Positions 31,374-44,525 of a DNA stretch of 64,000 nucleotides are shown one piece after another. Origin of the DNA: Dermanyssus gallinae (lineage: Eukaryota; Arthropoda; Arachnida; Mesostigmata; Dermanyssidae); contig QVRM01005958.1 of the NCBI GenBank assembly GCA_003439945.1, positions 30,880 to 94,879 of the forward strand, given 5' to 3'. The translations under genes and the position numbers were made by a program. The notes beneath the pieces are model-generated. The model did no database searches and was not told the origin of the DNA. It worked only from the letters and a program-made list of their open reading frames with translations. The number at the start of each line of letters is the position of its first letter. Positions within the stretch are counted from its first letter, which is position 1.

Positions 31374-32433
31374 CGCAAGTGGTTTTCACTATTGGTGCTC
31401 GTGTATTCACTCTAGCAGCGACCAAACCTAACCAAATGTACCTGGAAATGATCGGAAACAGTATATCTCGCTTACTTGTAGTGCTAGAGTAGACGCTATT
31501 TACGTATCTCACAATACAATCTGTATATACAAACATTCTCAGAGAAGGACTTAATTATTCCTTCCTTCGGTTTTGATGTTGAATCACCGCTGATGGCACC
31601 ACTGCTTAGAATTCGAACTAAGCAGCTGTTTCACGAAAAGGCATCGAAACTTCGGAATGTCGCTTTCGTTTTGGCCACTAGACGGTAACATACGAGCAAA
31701 ACACTAAAGTTAAGCATACGTATTCCCATACGAATCGACTGTGAGCTTGTCTGATTGATTCATACCAGCATAGCAAACCGGCGGTCGGTTTTTATGTCAA
31801 ACCCTTCCTGCTCCAAGGTAATCGGCAGCTTTTAGCCGAACTTTAGGCAACTCAGGCGAAGGTTCGTTGATGATCTTACTTCGTTTTACGTGCCTCGCTA
31901 ATTGGCTGAAACTTCTCGAGCAAGCTAAAATTCAGTAAAAGTACTCCGCTAGTGTCTTGATAGCTTCACTGTGTTATTACACACACTGCGTGGTTTTTTG
32001 TGGATGGAGGAATCTCGATTTTTTTTGGCGATTTCTGATTCTGTATTAGATTAGCAAGTGTTGTCCTAGGTGATCCTCTAATGGATTAGGCTTAACCGCT
32101 AGGTTAATATCCTAACTGCTTTTGAGTATACCTCGACTTCATTTGTCACTATAATTGAGTTCATTAAACTACTGTGTACTTTTGGATCTACGTACGGTGT
32201 AGTTAAGCCCCAGGTATCCGGCTCTGTACGTGCATAAATATAATAAGAATTATATTTCTTGACTTCTGAAGATTATACTGTTTTATTTGGGTTTAATTAT
32301 TACGATTGTGTTGAATGAACGTTTTTACCGTTATCAGTTTATTTCGTGTTAACTATAGCGACTATAGTAGAAGCCACGTTGCCGCTACAAACGACCAATG
32401 ACACCATGATATCATCTGCCTCAGAAACAGAGG

Positions 32434-32434
<1 letters not shown>

Positions 32435-32526
<92 letters not shown>
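32435..32526. repeat. (TTA)n microsatellite
   Basis: About 92 bases of perfect TTA triplets, which translate to poly-tyrosine in one frame and are not coding. Confidence 0.97.
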
Positions 32527-32639
32527 TAATTCGTAATTGTGTTATCAGAGTGCAGTTGTGAGGTTCAAACGTGTCGCGTCGATTCAAGCACGTGCTATTT
32601 AACTGCTCATCCCATGGCGCCGATTATAGAAGCTGCATT

Positions 32640-32770
32640 GCCTCTACACACCGCGAGAGACAGAAGCTGACTCAGATATTCGCCCTCGCGCTGGTCCCCC
32701 GTTGTTGCTACCATTCTTCTGGTCAGATTCCGAATGAATTTTTCTGAACGTATGGATGTCGTCATACCGA
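32640..32770 (-). mobile_element. Fragment shared with 53455-53560 (likely LINE-derived)
   Basis: The minus strand reads ATTGDQREGEYLSQLLSL, matching ATTGDQREGEYLRQISSL on the plus strand near 53475-53530. Differences fall mostly where the peptide is kept, so this looks like a coding segment of a transposable element. Confidence 0.5.
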
Positions 32771-34234
32771 TATATCGATAATATTATTCGATTCATCGAC
32801 CAAATGGCCGTTTGTTTTATCAATCGAATGATCAACGTGCTGGAGGAAACCGCTTGGGCTCTCACAGCATTTGCCTATGCGGTCAGCGAATGCCTATGCG
32901 GTGGCGGCGGCGGCGTGGGCAAAAACCTCAGCCGGGGTGCGATTGCGTCTGTAGGCAATTCGAGTGGATGAATGGCACAGACCAAACATACCATGGCCCA
33001 TCATCTTCCCCAGTTTGGGAGAAGCGGCAGGTCTCAGTCCTGCCGAACTGCAATGGCTAGGCCCCTTCGTCGCGTCTCCGCCTTCTTGAACACGGAGGTC
33101 TCGACACCAGAGACAGCATCATATGGGACGTGCATATTGTATTCTGGCGCTCGCGTCCCCTTCGGTTCTAGTTGAGTTCAGTTCAGCGTACACGTTTATT
33201 ATGATAATCAATATAGTCAATGTTAGACGTTCTAGCGAGACGTTCATCGCCCAACCAACGATGCCCAAGCAAACCTCGACGTCGGTCGCAGACAGCGAGA
33301 ACCCAGACAATTTGGATATCGCCAGTGTGTTCCCCCTCTTCCCCCCTCCCCCCCCGCCGTTATAACCGCGTCATCACCAAGAAAGAGTTGTTGTTGTTGT
33401 TGTTGCTGTTGCTGTTGTTATTGATGTAATCATGATTGACAGCTATCATTAGATGGGTAACTGGGTGGCTAACACCTTGATTGAAGAGAGCAGACACTCG
33501 CCGGATAGACACCGGCACTACTCGATAAACATGAGGCAAACATGTCAGCAAGATCCGAGAGAGAGAGAGAGAAAGCTCCGAGAGAGCGAGAGCCAACGAG
33601 GAAACGAAATCGGGCAACATTAGGAAGAAGAAGAAGAAGAAATACGAATATGAGTTAGGAGGAGAAGGGGAAGGAGGAGAAACGAACACAAAACCTAAAA
33701 ACAACTAGAAGTCGATGATAGAACGACAACATGGCATGCACGCATAGTTAGAGATGAAACGCCAGAACCACTACCACCACACCACCGCCACAAGCACTGG
33801 TCTTTGGCGCACGAGATTGCTTCATCGATCTCATCGGCGGCGGGCAGAAGAACAAAGCTGAACTATGAAAGCTGATGTCCGTGCACTACAAGCACGTCTG
33901 GATAAAAAACAAGTATTCGATCGATTGACTAATTGGATGGTCTATGGTGATTCGTAGCTTATGTTATGACGATGATATCTGAGCAAGTTCCTCGTCAGCG
34001 TCCTCCTCGTCTTCAACAGCGTTGTTGTTAGTGTTGTTATTGTTGCTGTTGTTGTTGTTGTTGCTGTCGGCGGCATCGGCTGTCGGCGGCATCGGTTGCC
34101 GTTTGGTATGTAGCCATTCTCGGCCCAATACGTCAACGCTGGGAATCGAGTTGATCGGTCCAGCCCGACGGCCGGTGAAGGATGACGCTACCAAAGCAAA
34201 GCTACTACACGGATGGTATGCCTTGATAATACAA

Positions 34235-34237
<3 letters not shown>

Positions 34238-34333
<96 letters not shown>
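34238..34333. repeat. (TA)n microsatellite
   Basis: About 96 bases of TA upstream of the first phosphatase. The flanking text GGATGGTATGCCTTGATA has a counterpart near 55415, upstream of the second phosphatase, where the array is almost absent. Confidence 0.95.
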
Positions 34334-35289
34334 CATGGATGTAAATCAATTGATTGTTAGGTAGATGGATCAATTGATCGATCGAACGATCGATACTGAC
34401 CAGCAGCTTATGGTATGACGATAATATCTGACCGAGTTTCTTCTTCCTCGACAACCTCCTTCTAGAACCTTATGATTAGCCTCATCATCACCCTTTTTCT
34501 TCTTCTTCTTCAATAGCCGCCCTCTGACGCCACTGTTGTTGTTGTTCTTGTACAACAATACCGTACCATTGTTGGTTTAGTCGTAATTTTACTTCATGCA
34601 GCTGATCTCGCCGGTTACACCTAATAGCAACGCCGAGAGACGAGTAAATCGGTGGTAGCCTGGCGGTTGGTGAAGACCACCAACACAACCAATAGCCTAG
34701 CTATTAAACATTTCCCCTCCCCCCCCACCCTACCCGTTACGGAGAAACATCAATAACGTGTGAATTATAAAGCACACAGTTGTTAGAGAATCACGTCAGC
34801 GACGGCAGGGGAAGCACTCTAACACGTCAGCAACTGCGAGAGCAACGAAAAGTCTCGGTTGTTGTTGTTGTAGTTATTGCTGCTGCTGCCGCCCGGTCTC
34901 CTCCTCTTTCCTGTGTTATGCGTCACCAGCACGCGGCTGACGTGAGAGTTCGCTGCTAAACCGTTCGTTAGCCATGACGCCACTAATCTCCTCGGACATG
35001 GAGATCGTAACGACGCGTGAGACGAAAACAGCGACAGCAGCAGCGGTAGCAACTACAACAAGAGCGATAGCCACAGCAGCAATACAACAACAACAACGAC
35101 AACGACTACAACAGCAGCAGCAACAACAACAACAACATAAATAGCAGCAGTAACAACAACAGCGATGACAACGCCAACGGCACTGCTCACAGTGCGATTA
35201 CTGATAATGATGGTAGAAAGTGCTAGAAAGTAGTACTTGGTAGTCGCAAAAACTCTACGCATCAATATTCGTAATGATAATATCAGAAG

Positions 35290-35470
35290 CGATTCACCAG
35301 CCACCATTTTAATAGCAACCGCGCAGCAAACGGATCACGCCACGTTCGTTGTTGATGGTGGCGGCCAGCCGTTCCAGCGTCAGCCAGGAGCTCCGCAAAA
35401 ATCCGCCGTATTGAGACGGCAAAGGCCAGCGGCTCTATTTGACATGGTCGATTCGAAATAGAGACGCACC
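35290..35470 (+). promoter_or_regulatory. Upstream block conserved between the two phosphatase copies (copy 1)
   Basis: Aligns with about 56925-57110. Shared landmarks are a GGCCAGCCGTTCCA-like stretch, GAGACGGCAAAGGCCAGC and TCGATTCGAAATAG. It lies about 690 bases before the copy 1 ATG. It could be promoter, 5' UTR or simply duplicated flank; sequence alone does not decide. Confidence 0.45.
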
Positions 35471-36148
35471 CACCGCCACACCGCCGTGAGGGAGTACAGA
35501 AGCCTGCCTGCCCTTTGGTTAGTCGGCCAGCCAGTTGAGAGATCGTGAAAGTGTGAGAAGCTAGCCACCTTAAGGCCATTCGTGGGCAGACCTTCAAAAG
35601 GGCTATCCCCGTCGACGATCAAGACCCAGGATTAGTCCGCCGTCCTAGACCAGCGGCAGCAAGCGTTGTGCGGCTGTTGCTGGCTGAAGGCGACTCGTAG
35701 CCAATTTGACTGACCCGACGTTAATCAGTTTTCTAGTACAGCTTACGTCGACCACTACCATCAATCACCCCCGACGACGACGACGACGACAACAACAACA
35801 ACACAAATAACAACAACAGCAGACAAGTGGAGTTTGGTCCTCTGGAAGCGTCGTGGTCCATCATACAACCAAGTGTCGTTGCCCAAACTCTAGCCGACAT
35901 TGTAGCAGGCGTCGAGATGCCCGTTCTGATGAAGGTGCCAGAGGCCAACCTCTTGGCCTCGCTCGGTTAGCTAACGTTAGTTGCCCATGCTTGAGTTGAA
36001 GAACACGCTTCAAGACGTGTTTGAGCGAAAAATCGTGTACCTCGGCGATCCAAATCCAAACCTTAAGGGAGGCCGACTCGATCCTTCACCCCACCCCCCA
36101 TCGCGGATCAAGGACTTCTGTACCACGTCTGCGTCCAAAGCAGACGGG

Positions 36149-36644
36149 ATGTTCTCGTTGCGCCTTTACGGGGCATGGGCCGCCTCCGCAGCCGCCAACG
36201 CGGTTGTACCGCTCCTGTCTTTCATCCTGATCCGAGGGCACACGGTAGCCGCCGCAAGTCCGGCCGATGTCGGCAACAATAGTCTCGAGCAGCCGATACA
36301 CGTTCACTTGTCGCTGGCCTCCGACCCGTCGAAGATCGTCGTCACGTGGACGACCTTCAACAAGACAAGTTCGCCGCAGCTTGCGCAATTCGGCGTCGCG
36401 CCGAGCAAAGGCGCCCACCCGAAGTTCGACCGCCAAGTCCGGGCCCAGACGACGCGCTTCGTCGATGATGGACCTGAGTGGCGCACAATGTACATTCACC
36501 GAGCCGTTCTGCTCGATCTCAGCCCGGGCACTCCGTACATCTACCGCGTTGGCAGCGACCGGGCCTGGAGTAAGGTTTTCTGGTTCACCGCACAGCGGGA
36601 CGACAGCGACTTCGCGCCGACGCTGGCCGTGTACGGCGATCTCG
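36149..36644 (+). CDS. ACP7: Phosphatase copy 1, exon 1
   Basis: From ATG to donor GTACGT at 36645. It encodes the signal peptide, the N-terminal domain and the first metal motif up to GDL plus one base. A TA array starts about 55 bases into the intron. Confidence 0.88.
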
Positions 36645-36696
36645 GTACGTGCTATACAGTGTTTGTGGTCCGGTCGCAAGCCCACAAGAAGTCGTT

Positions 36697-36742
<46 letters not shown>

Positions 36743-39700
36743 CTACACTACAAAATTACAAACATGCATTATTTGATATATTTTCTTGCGAAATCATACG
36801 TATGTCAGCTTTGGAGGCGGGTAAAGTCTAAACATTTCCAATCTTTCATGGAAGTTGGTTCTATGTTGGCAATCCTGAATTTTTACCCTGAAATATGTAT
36901 CTAGAATTGTTTACGTATATATATATATATATATACGTCGCAGCACATTTATATATATATATATATATATATAGCGCAGTTATCGCATATATGGTTGTCA
37001 CCTTTTGTGGAAACAATAGCGCTGCGCGTTGTTTTCTCGGCCAGCAAACAAAAGACAGCTTCGTCATAGGTATACTCGAGAAAAATAACGCCGGCATGAA
37101 TCTGCGTAAACATCGATTATAAGCTGATAAACTGTGGCCTCTAGTAAAATAGTCATAAGTTTGCTCTTTGAGTTTCGAGGCTCGTTGTGTTCAGCAACTT
37201 TCTCAACACACGTCTGTTATATCGATGTATCCGTTTGCTCAATAACTGCTTTAAGACGAGACCGAAGAGTTTAATCTGGATTGTTTGGTGACTAAAAGTA
37301 TTTCGGCCAGACAACCCGCCTAAATTGTCGTTTAACCAGTTTTGCACCAAATGGCTCATGTGAGCGGGTCTGCCACGTCTTGCAGAAATACGTACGGCCT
37401 TTCATTCGATCGAGAACTTGCTGAGATGCCTCGACTGTGACCATTTCACCATTTTCAAAGAGCACAATCATCTGGCCCTCATCTGACACCACACTTAACA
37501 TTTGCACGCCGGTCGGAAACTTGGTCATTCTTGCCACAGGCACCTTCTCAGGACAGTGGGCGAGCCACCGGTCAGTTTTCTTGTTCAGCGTCAGTCGTAA
37601 CAGAAAAGTCCACCTGAGATTAACCGCAGACGCTCAACAGCTTCATGTTTACGCGAACACAAGAGCAACGCAAAGCGAGACACTCTGGTGGCTTTGGTCT
37701 CGTCAGATAGCACTTGTCAAACTTTTCATGCAGACGAAACGTACAAATTCTCTATTGCAATCCGACGCAGTGTCGTAGTGTGTGTAGCTTACGCCTTGTA
37801 GATCCGCGTGTGTCCTCAGCGAAGTTGCGGGATCATCATAAATCAGCTTTTTGGCGTGTTTCACGCTCTCCGAAGTCCTCACCGGCCTCGGCCGGTCGGT
37901 CGTGAATTATCTTGAGCGCGCTCCAAGAATGCACTTCTCGGATAGTTGAAGAAGGAAATGGTCTTGTCCACGCCACTTCCGGTGCAAGGTGGTTTTACCA
38001 CGGCCTTTTTTCGCTCCAATTCTCGGCCTAGAGTATGTGTTTCCGCCACCGTGATTGCATCGAGTGTGATCTCCATTTCTTCTGACGAACTCAATGATAC
38101 CAATCATCAACAGGGCGAAAGCTATATTTCCTTTTTACTGGTGGAGCGCAAGTTCAGATTTAGCTGGCGCACCCTGTATTTGTAGTAGACATGTATCGCA
38201 GAGATGGTTTTCTAGTTGTGTTATCACCGCCATCACTTTTGTGCGATCTTGCTCAGTGTTTCTACTATACTGTTTATGGTTATACCGAGGTAAGATAAGT
38301 GGTCAAGAATGTCGATCTCTTGTCCATTGATTATCTGGATATAGTGGTCGACAGATGCATAAGTTATACCATTACTAAAATGTAGAACTTGGTCTTATTT
38401 GTATTAATCGTCAGTTTGGTTTTCTAGCACATTTTTGTATGTTTCGTGTATGCATATGTACTCGTATATATGTGCATAAAAGGGCCAACTAATTATTATT
38501 ATGTATTATTCAATTTCATTCAAGGCATGCTGAGCCACAATTTTATAACCATAAAAAACGAAAAACACTATGTAAACGAGCCTGTTACACAAGGGACTGG
38601 AGTAACGCAGGGCGACTCCGCAAGCCAATTTAACTTTATGCTGTACATTGCTGGCTTAGCAGACACTTTACGCGCAATGAAAGCACCGCATGCCTTCTAC
38701 GCGGACGACCTCGTCATCTTAGCCAAAGCCCGGGATCACGTACAATTCTACTTAAATGAAACATCAAATGATGTGCGGAGAATTGACTGATAATTAATAT
38801 TTCTAAAACAAGGATCCTTCACTTCAGCCGCGGCTGCTCATACGCCGTTGCCGACCATCGCGTCAAGATTAACAGTATTTGGGTTGAGCTGGTCAATAAT
38901 TTCTTGTACCTTGGCGCAACCCTGACACCGCGACTGACTTTTAGCAGACACATCGAGGAGCTGCAAGCAAAGGCCATGGCCGCGATTATTCTACTCGGAG
39001 ACACTCGAGATGTGGATCTTGAAACAGCAATGAATATGTTCAGAATGAAAATTACCCCGATAGTCCAGTACTGTCTCCCAGTAGTTGCGCCGCACTTGAC
39101 ATTTCACGATCTCAAACGTGTTGACCGTGTAAAATCGTGCTTTGTGAAACGTGAAGATTACCCAAAAACACGTCAGCTACCTTGGTACTAGAGCTATGCG
39201 GAGCACGCACTCTGGTAGAAAACTTGGTGCTAGACATATTGCCGACCAGTACAATTACACTCGATATGTACAGAACATTCAAAGAAGACCGAAACGTAAA
39301 TGTTGCTATGTGGAACTATACAGATGGGCCTGTATTTCGCTCAGAGAAGTGGAAACGCGCCTTTCAAAGTAACCGACCGTTACTTTGGACGGCGCGTTGT
39401 GTGCAGGGTAACATGGCACGGTTATCACTATAATATGTGTCTCAAGGACGAAGGCTATGATATTAACGACTGTGTGTGTGTGTAATTTTTGTGGTGAGTG
39501 CAACATCTGGCGCTATCACGTTCTACTGTGTTCGGCAATAGACTCATACTCATTACGTAAGTGAGAGTTATGTGAAATCACATCTCACAGCTCGTTGACG
39601 ACGACGACGATGATGACAACAATGTACCCTTATGTCATCATTGTTGTTGCTGCTGCTGCCGTAGCTGCGTGCACGTGCGAACGAGATATTGTTATAAGTT

Positions 39701-40848
39701 CGTAACAAACCATGTGTGTCAATCCAATCCTATTACCAACAACTACGGTGAAAAAAATATGATGTAAGATATGTGCATAAAAGCGCTTTTGTGATCTTAA
39801 CTCATGCTTTGAGGCAGATCATTCAAGCAGTTGAACTGAGATCTAATACATGTCAGGGAAAAGTGGACAGCTTGACTAGCAACTCTAAAAACGAGATCTG
39901 CGAGTATCAATGACTAAAACATCGGAAAGAGGGTGGGACAAAACGTTCTAATACATATTTAGAACAATCGAGATCGTTACTAATTTTTGCAAAATGTTTT
40001 TGGTTCCTTCAAAATAACCCCCTGCCCGCTGCGATACATTTGTGCCACCCATTTTTTTTAGAATCCGCGGTATCTGTAAGAAGTCGCGCGGAGCAAGATT
40101 CGATAAATGGGGAGCTTGCGGAAGTTTAGAATTTGAATTTTCTTTTATCAAATTGATCGAAACGCGCTAACGATGTGTGCGCCAATGCATTATCATGATG
40201 GAGGATTCAAAAGTTGTTTCCCCAGAGTTCAGGCCTCTTGCATTGGACTCTCGCGCAGTCTTGTTAGAATTTTGCAGTAGTATCTCTTATTGACCGTCGA
40301 ATCAGGTGGCAAAAATCCTCCGTCCCCTTGTGGTCAACAAAACAGTCAAAAGAACCTTGGTGTTGGTTATGCTCTGTTTAATGTATTTGATCTACTGTCT
40401 CCAACTACTCTAACAAGATTGCGAGAGATCCTATATATATATATATATATATATATTGTTGATGTTTATTCACTATTATTGGTAGATTCTTACAATATTT
40501 ACGGGCTATTCCGCTCAAGTACGTCATTTACAGCAGCTGTTAATGAGCTGGTGTTCAGTTTCATACATTTCATTACGTGATATCGGTCGATGTCAATTTT
40601 GTCACAATATTTACAAACACATTCGTTGATTTGGAAACATTTTCTCTTTAGGCAGAGGTATTTGTGGTTTCCGTGCCAAGTTATTTTGCCAAAGACTGCT
40701 GTGTCCTGTTGCAGATCTTTTCATCTGTTGCTAAAAAAGCGGGTCTGTCTAATTGTTGATTACAAAGTTCCAGTTTTGCCGTTCTCTGTGTTGCTTGTAT
40801 GTCTCAAGCGCTTCGTAATCAAATTGGTAATTTCGGTGCTCTAGGTCG

Positions 40849-40885
<37 letters not shown>

Positions 40886-43800
40886 TAACAAGGTTGCGCG
40901 AGATCGTCCAACGCCATGGGCCGGAACTCTGGAAAGCAACTCTTGAATCGTTCAACAAGGCACACATCGTTACTCATATTAATCAATCTGATTGAAAAAT
41001 CGATTTCTATAATTCCGCGACCTCCCCATTTTTCGAATATTGCTCTGTATGACTTCTTCCCCATATCACGGATTAAAAATAACTGAAGGGACAACGTTTC
41101 GAGACTATAAATGAGATACAAAAATCGCTGAAGCAACTCAACTCGATCCAGAAAAACACAGGTCGTTACAACGGAAAGCTTTTATTGAATGCTGTATTGT
41201 CCACTTTGTTCAACTACATCACATTTCTTGTAAGGTTGTCCGGGCTTGGCATTTGCTTAGCGCTCACTCCCTTTTTTAAGCCACGCACATGTGCAAACAA
41301 CGTTCTTATTGAATATCCACTTCTCATCCCCTGTCACCATGGTGTGGAGAAAGAGGCGACTCTCATTCTTTTTTAGGAGCTGATTGCAAGCTAGCGTGCG
41401 GTTCTTCAGTTGGCGATTACGGAGTAAATACGGCACCCATACATCCAACTTGCTGTCAAATCCCTCGGCATTGAATTTTTTTAAAAATTAATTACGTTAA
41501 AGTATTGTCTAAGACAGCACATTTGTAGTATCTGCAACTGTGACCATTTACCAAATGATGATGACTACCCTGCAAGTTGTGGTAATAAAAAAGAAAGACG
41601 CTTTTTACTGTAATGCCAGACCACCAGATCATGACGTACCCACACAAAATTTAGCATCATCGTTCCTCAATTTCTCTGTGGAATTCTTCTTGTCTTTGGA
41701 ATGCGATTGCAGGCGTTACCAATAGTCACTCAATGCCGCATCTCATACGAGAGGTGCAGGAGCGGACAATTGACGCCGTTCTACACGTCGGCGATCTAGC
41801 CTACGACTTGGACACAGATAACGCTCGAATTGGCGACGCCTTCATGCAACAGATCGAGCCGATAGCCGCCTACGTGCCCTACCAGACCTGCGTGGGCAAC
41901 CACGAGAGCGCCTACAATTTTTCCAACTATAAAAACCGGTTCAGCATGATGAACCCCGATGGCAAAATCAACAACTTCTACTACAGGTAACTGGAAACGT
42001 GAATTTCTTGACTGACACGCGTCAGGTGGTGGGTGTGCAGCAGTTTTTGCAAGCTGGCAACCTGGCCACACTGCATGACTCACAGTGCTTTAGTTTATTC
42101 CATTGCTACTTACTATACAAGCTAAGGTATTCTAGAAAGCGGACTCTTGTGGATTTCTAAAACAACTGCAACTGTATTTCTTACATACGATGTTACATCA
42201 GCACCACATCATCCGGCGACGTTATCTTGGGGGCTAGTGCCGTTGGTCATGGTTGCCATTTACCGGGCTGCCACTGGTTTGATCTCTGTTGTTGACCGAG
42301 GTTTCTGTGGGCGATACTCATTGAGAACAGATGATAAACCATACCTCTAAAAGTTAGCGCCCATGTTGCCGCACGGACTGTTGGCGAAACTCGAGATATC
42401 TCAACGTGCCTGACCCTCGGCGGATTGAAGATATACCTCGCGGCGATTTCAAGCCCATAGGGGACGAAATATAGCATCTAATGGAAAACGACTTTCTTAC
42501 AAGAATGTCGATAATAAGATCGCTACAGACATATGCTGGTGGACGTTGCACACAGGCGTTTTTTTTTCCGGACGGCTTTACTTTGCTCAGAACAAGCTCA
42601 ACGTACACTACGGCTTTCCAATCTCACCCTAAGGCACAGCATGGCCATCGTAACATGAAGTCCTGCTTTCGTAACGGTGCCTTGCCTTAACCAAAGTGTT
42701 GCCAACGATCCACTACTAATCGCCGGTAATCAAGTGTCGTCTTAAAAGGTTCTCAAATTTATCTTTGTAATTTTTGCTTGCTCTGCTTTAATTTTTGTTT
42801 TGCTGAATAAGGTAGAGCTTACTAATCGACGGAACTTTTCGGTACACATATATACATTTCATCTAGAGCTCTCCCGTGATGTGAACCTCAGCCGGCACGC
42901 TTTAGTAATCTACAAGTAAGATCGGCAGATTGTAGAGCAAGGTTGTGGGGTTGAATTACATTTTAAGCAATGTTTCTCTATAGTTTCTGTCAAGTGGTAC
43001 TAATCTACATCTGAACGAAGGGCCATCTCAATGCACTAACATCGATAAGTAAGTATCGCCGCTGTGAGCGCACCAATCGATAGCTCCCGTACGAACCGGT
43101 AGAGGAAACAGAAGTAACGTATGCAGGAACGATGCGACCTTGTCAGTGGTCGAGTTGAGTTAAAACCTGACCTATAAGTTGGTTTATGGCGGTCGTCTAT
43201 TGTCGGCGTGGCGTTCTACCGAAGTATGTTGTTTAGGGATTTTTTTTTAGATTTTCCGTAAGGCAATTGCTCGTGTACGGTTTTTTTTCATGTCATGGCT
43301 AATTTTAATCCACTCCGGAATTTACCTTGTCTAAATTGGAAACCATGCAAACCAATTTAAGAGTGGCCGGTCTGGGTCTCGAACCCAGTCCTCCCGAATG
43401 CAAGGCAAAGGCTTTGCCACTAAGCCATCTTGCTCGGAATTGGGCAAACAAAGTGCCCATGTTGCAGAGGTTCTTGAGCACGCCTCTAGTGTGAGAAACC
43501 TATGCGCGTCAAGGTAATTCACATTCATTCAGTATTGCCACTATCACTCACAAGTGGGCAAAAAAATAAAGTTGAATAACGTGCCAGCATACGTATCAAA
43601 TCTTACCTGTAATTCTCCTGTACTTTATTGACTCGCGTTGATGTTTGGCAGCTTTAATTACGGGTCGGCGCACATTATCGGCTACTCGACCGAATTCTAC
43701 TTCTTTATCTGGTATGGCTGGCGCCAGATAATATATCAGTACGAGTGGCTCGAACGGGACCTGATCGAGGCCACCAAGCCGGAGAATCGCAAAAAGCATC

Positions 43801-44490
43801 CCTGGATAATTGTGATGGGGCATCGCCCGATGTACTGCTCGAACAAAGACCTAGATGACTGCCGATTCAACGAAAGCATCGTTCGTAGGGGAATCCCTAT
43901 CGTTCATGCTTACGGTAAGTAAACAACGACTCGTCACAATTGCAAGGGAGTCGGTGTCCGGCATCTTCCCTGCTTCCGTCGAGCCAACCAACGCAAACAC
44001 AACAGCCTCACTGTTAACGGTGACTTTCAGATGCATAACTGTGACGGGTGGATAACATGTGCTAAGCCAAGCTTAACGCATGACTGTGGTTATAGACTGT
44101 GACGGGTATACATACCAGTCACAGTTTTGTAGCAGGAATTCGCCCACACTCGCTGTCCTTTAAATTAGTAAAAAACCATTCATTTTTTTACTTCGTTTTT
44201 TTTTTAAACGAAAAAATCGTTTATAGTCAAACGGCCAAATGGCCAACAGATGCATCGTAATGGTCCACCGTCAATACTGTATGTTGCTCTATGCTATCTC
44301 TCTCTATGGTATCCCGCCAACTGTAGATGCCAACGTTGTCCCTGAGTGCGGCAGTGCGTCTGTTTGAGGTTAACATTGTGCCAATTAACATTTAACATTG
44401 TAACAAATAACATTAAGCTACAGCCTTGGCAGTGTATGGGGCTATTTTTCAGCGGCAAATTTTGCGCAGCTAGAGAGATGCTTCCCATTT

Positions 44491-44525
<35 letters not shown>

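Noticed and set aside
35987..36148. Upstream in-frame ATG extending phosphatase copy 1
   Set aside because: The added 54 residues are hydrophilic and would place the signal peptide inside the protein; the ATG at 36149 fits the family better.
36086..36685. 199-codon minus-strand frame opposite phosphatase exon 1
   Set aside because: Antisense to a GC-rich conserved exon; no family resemblance.
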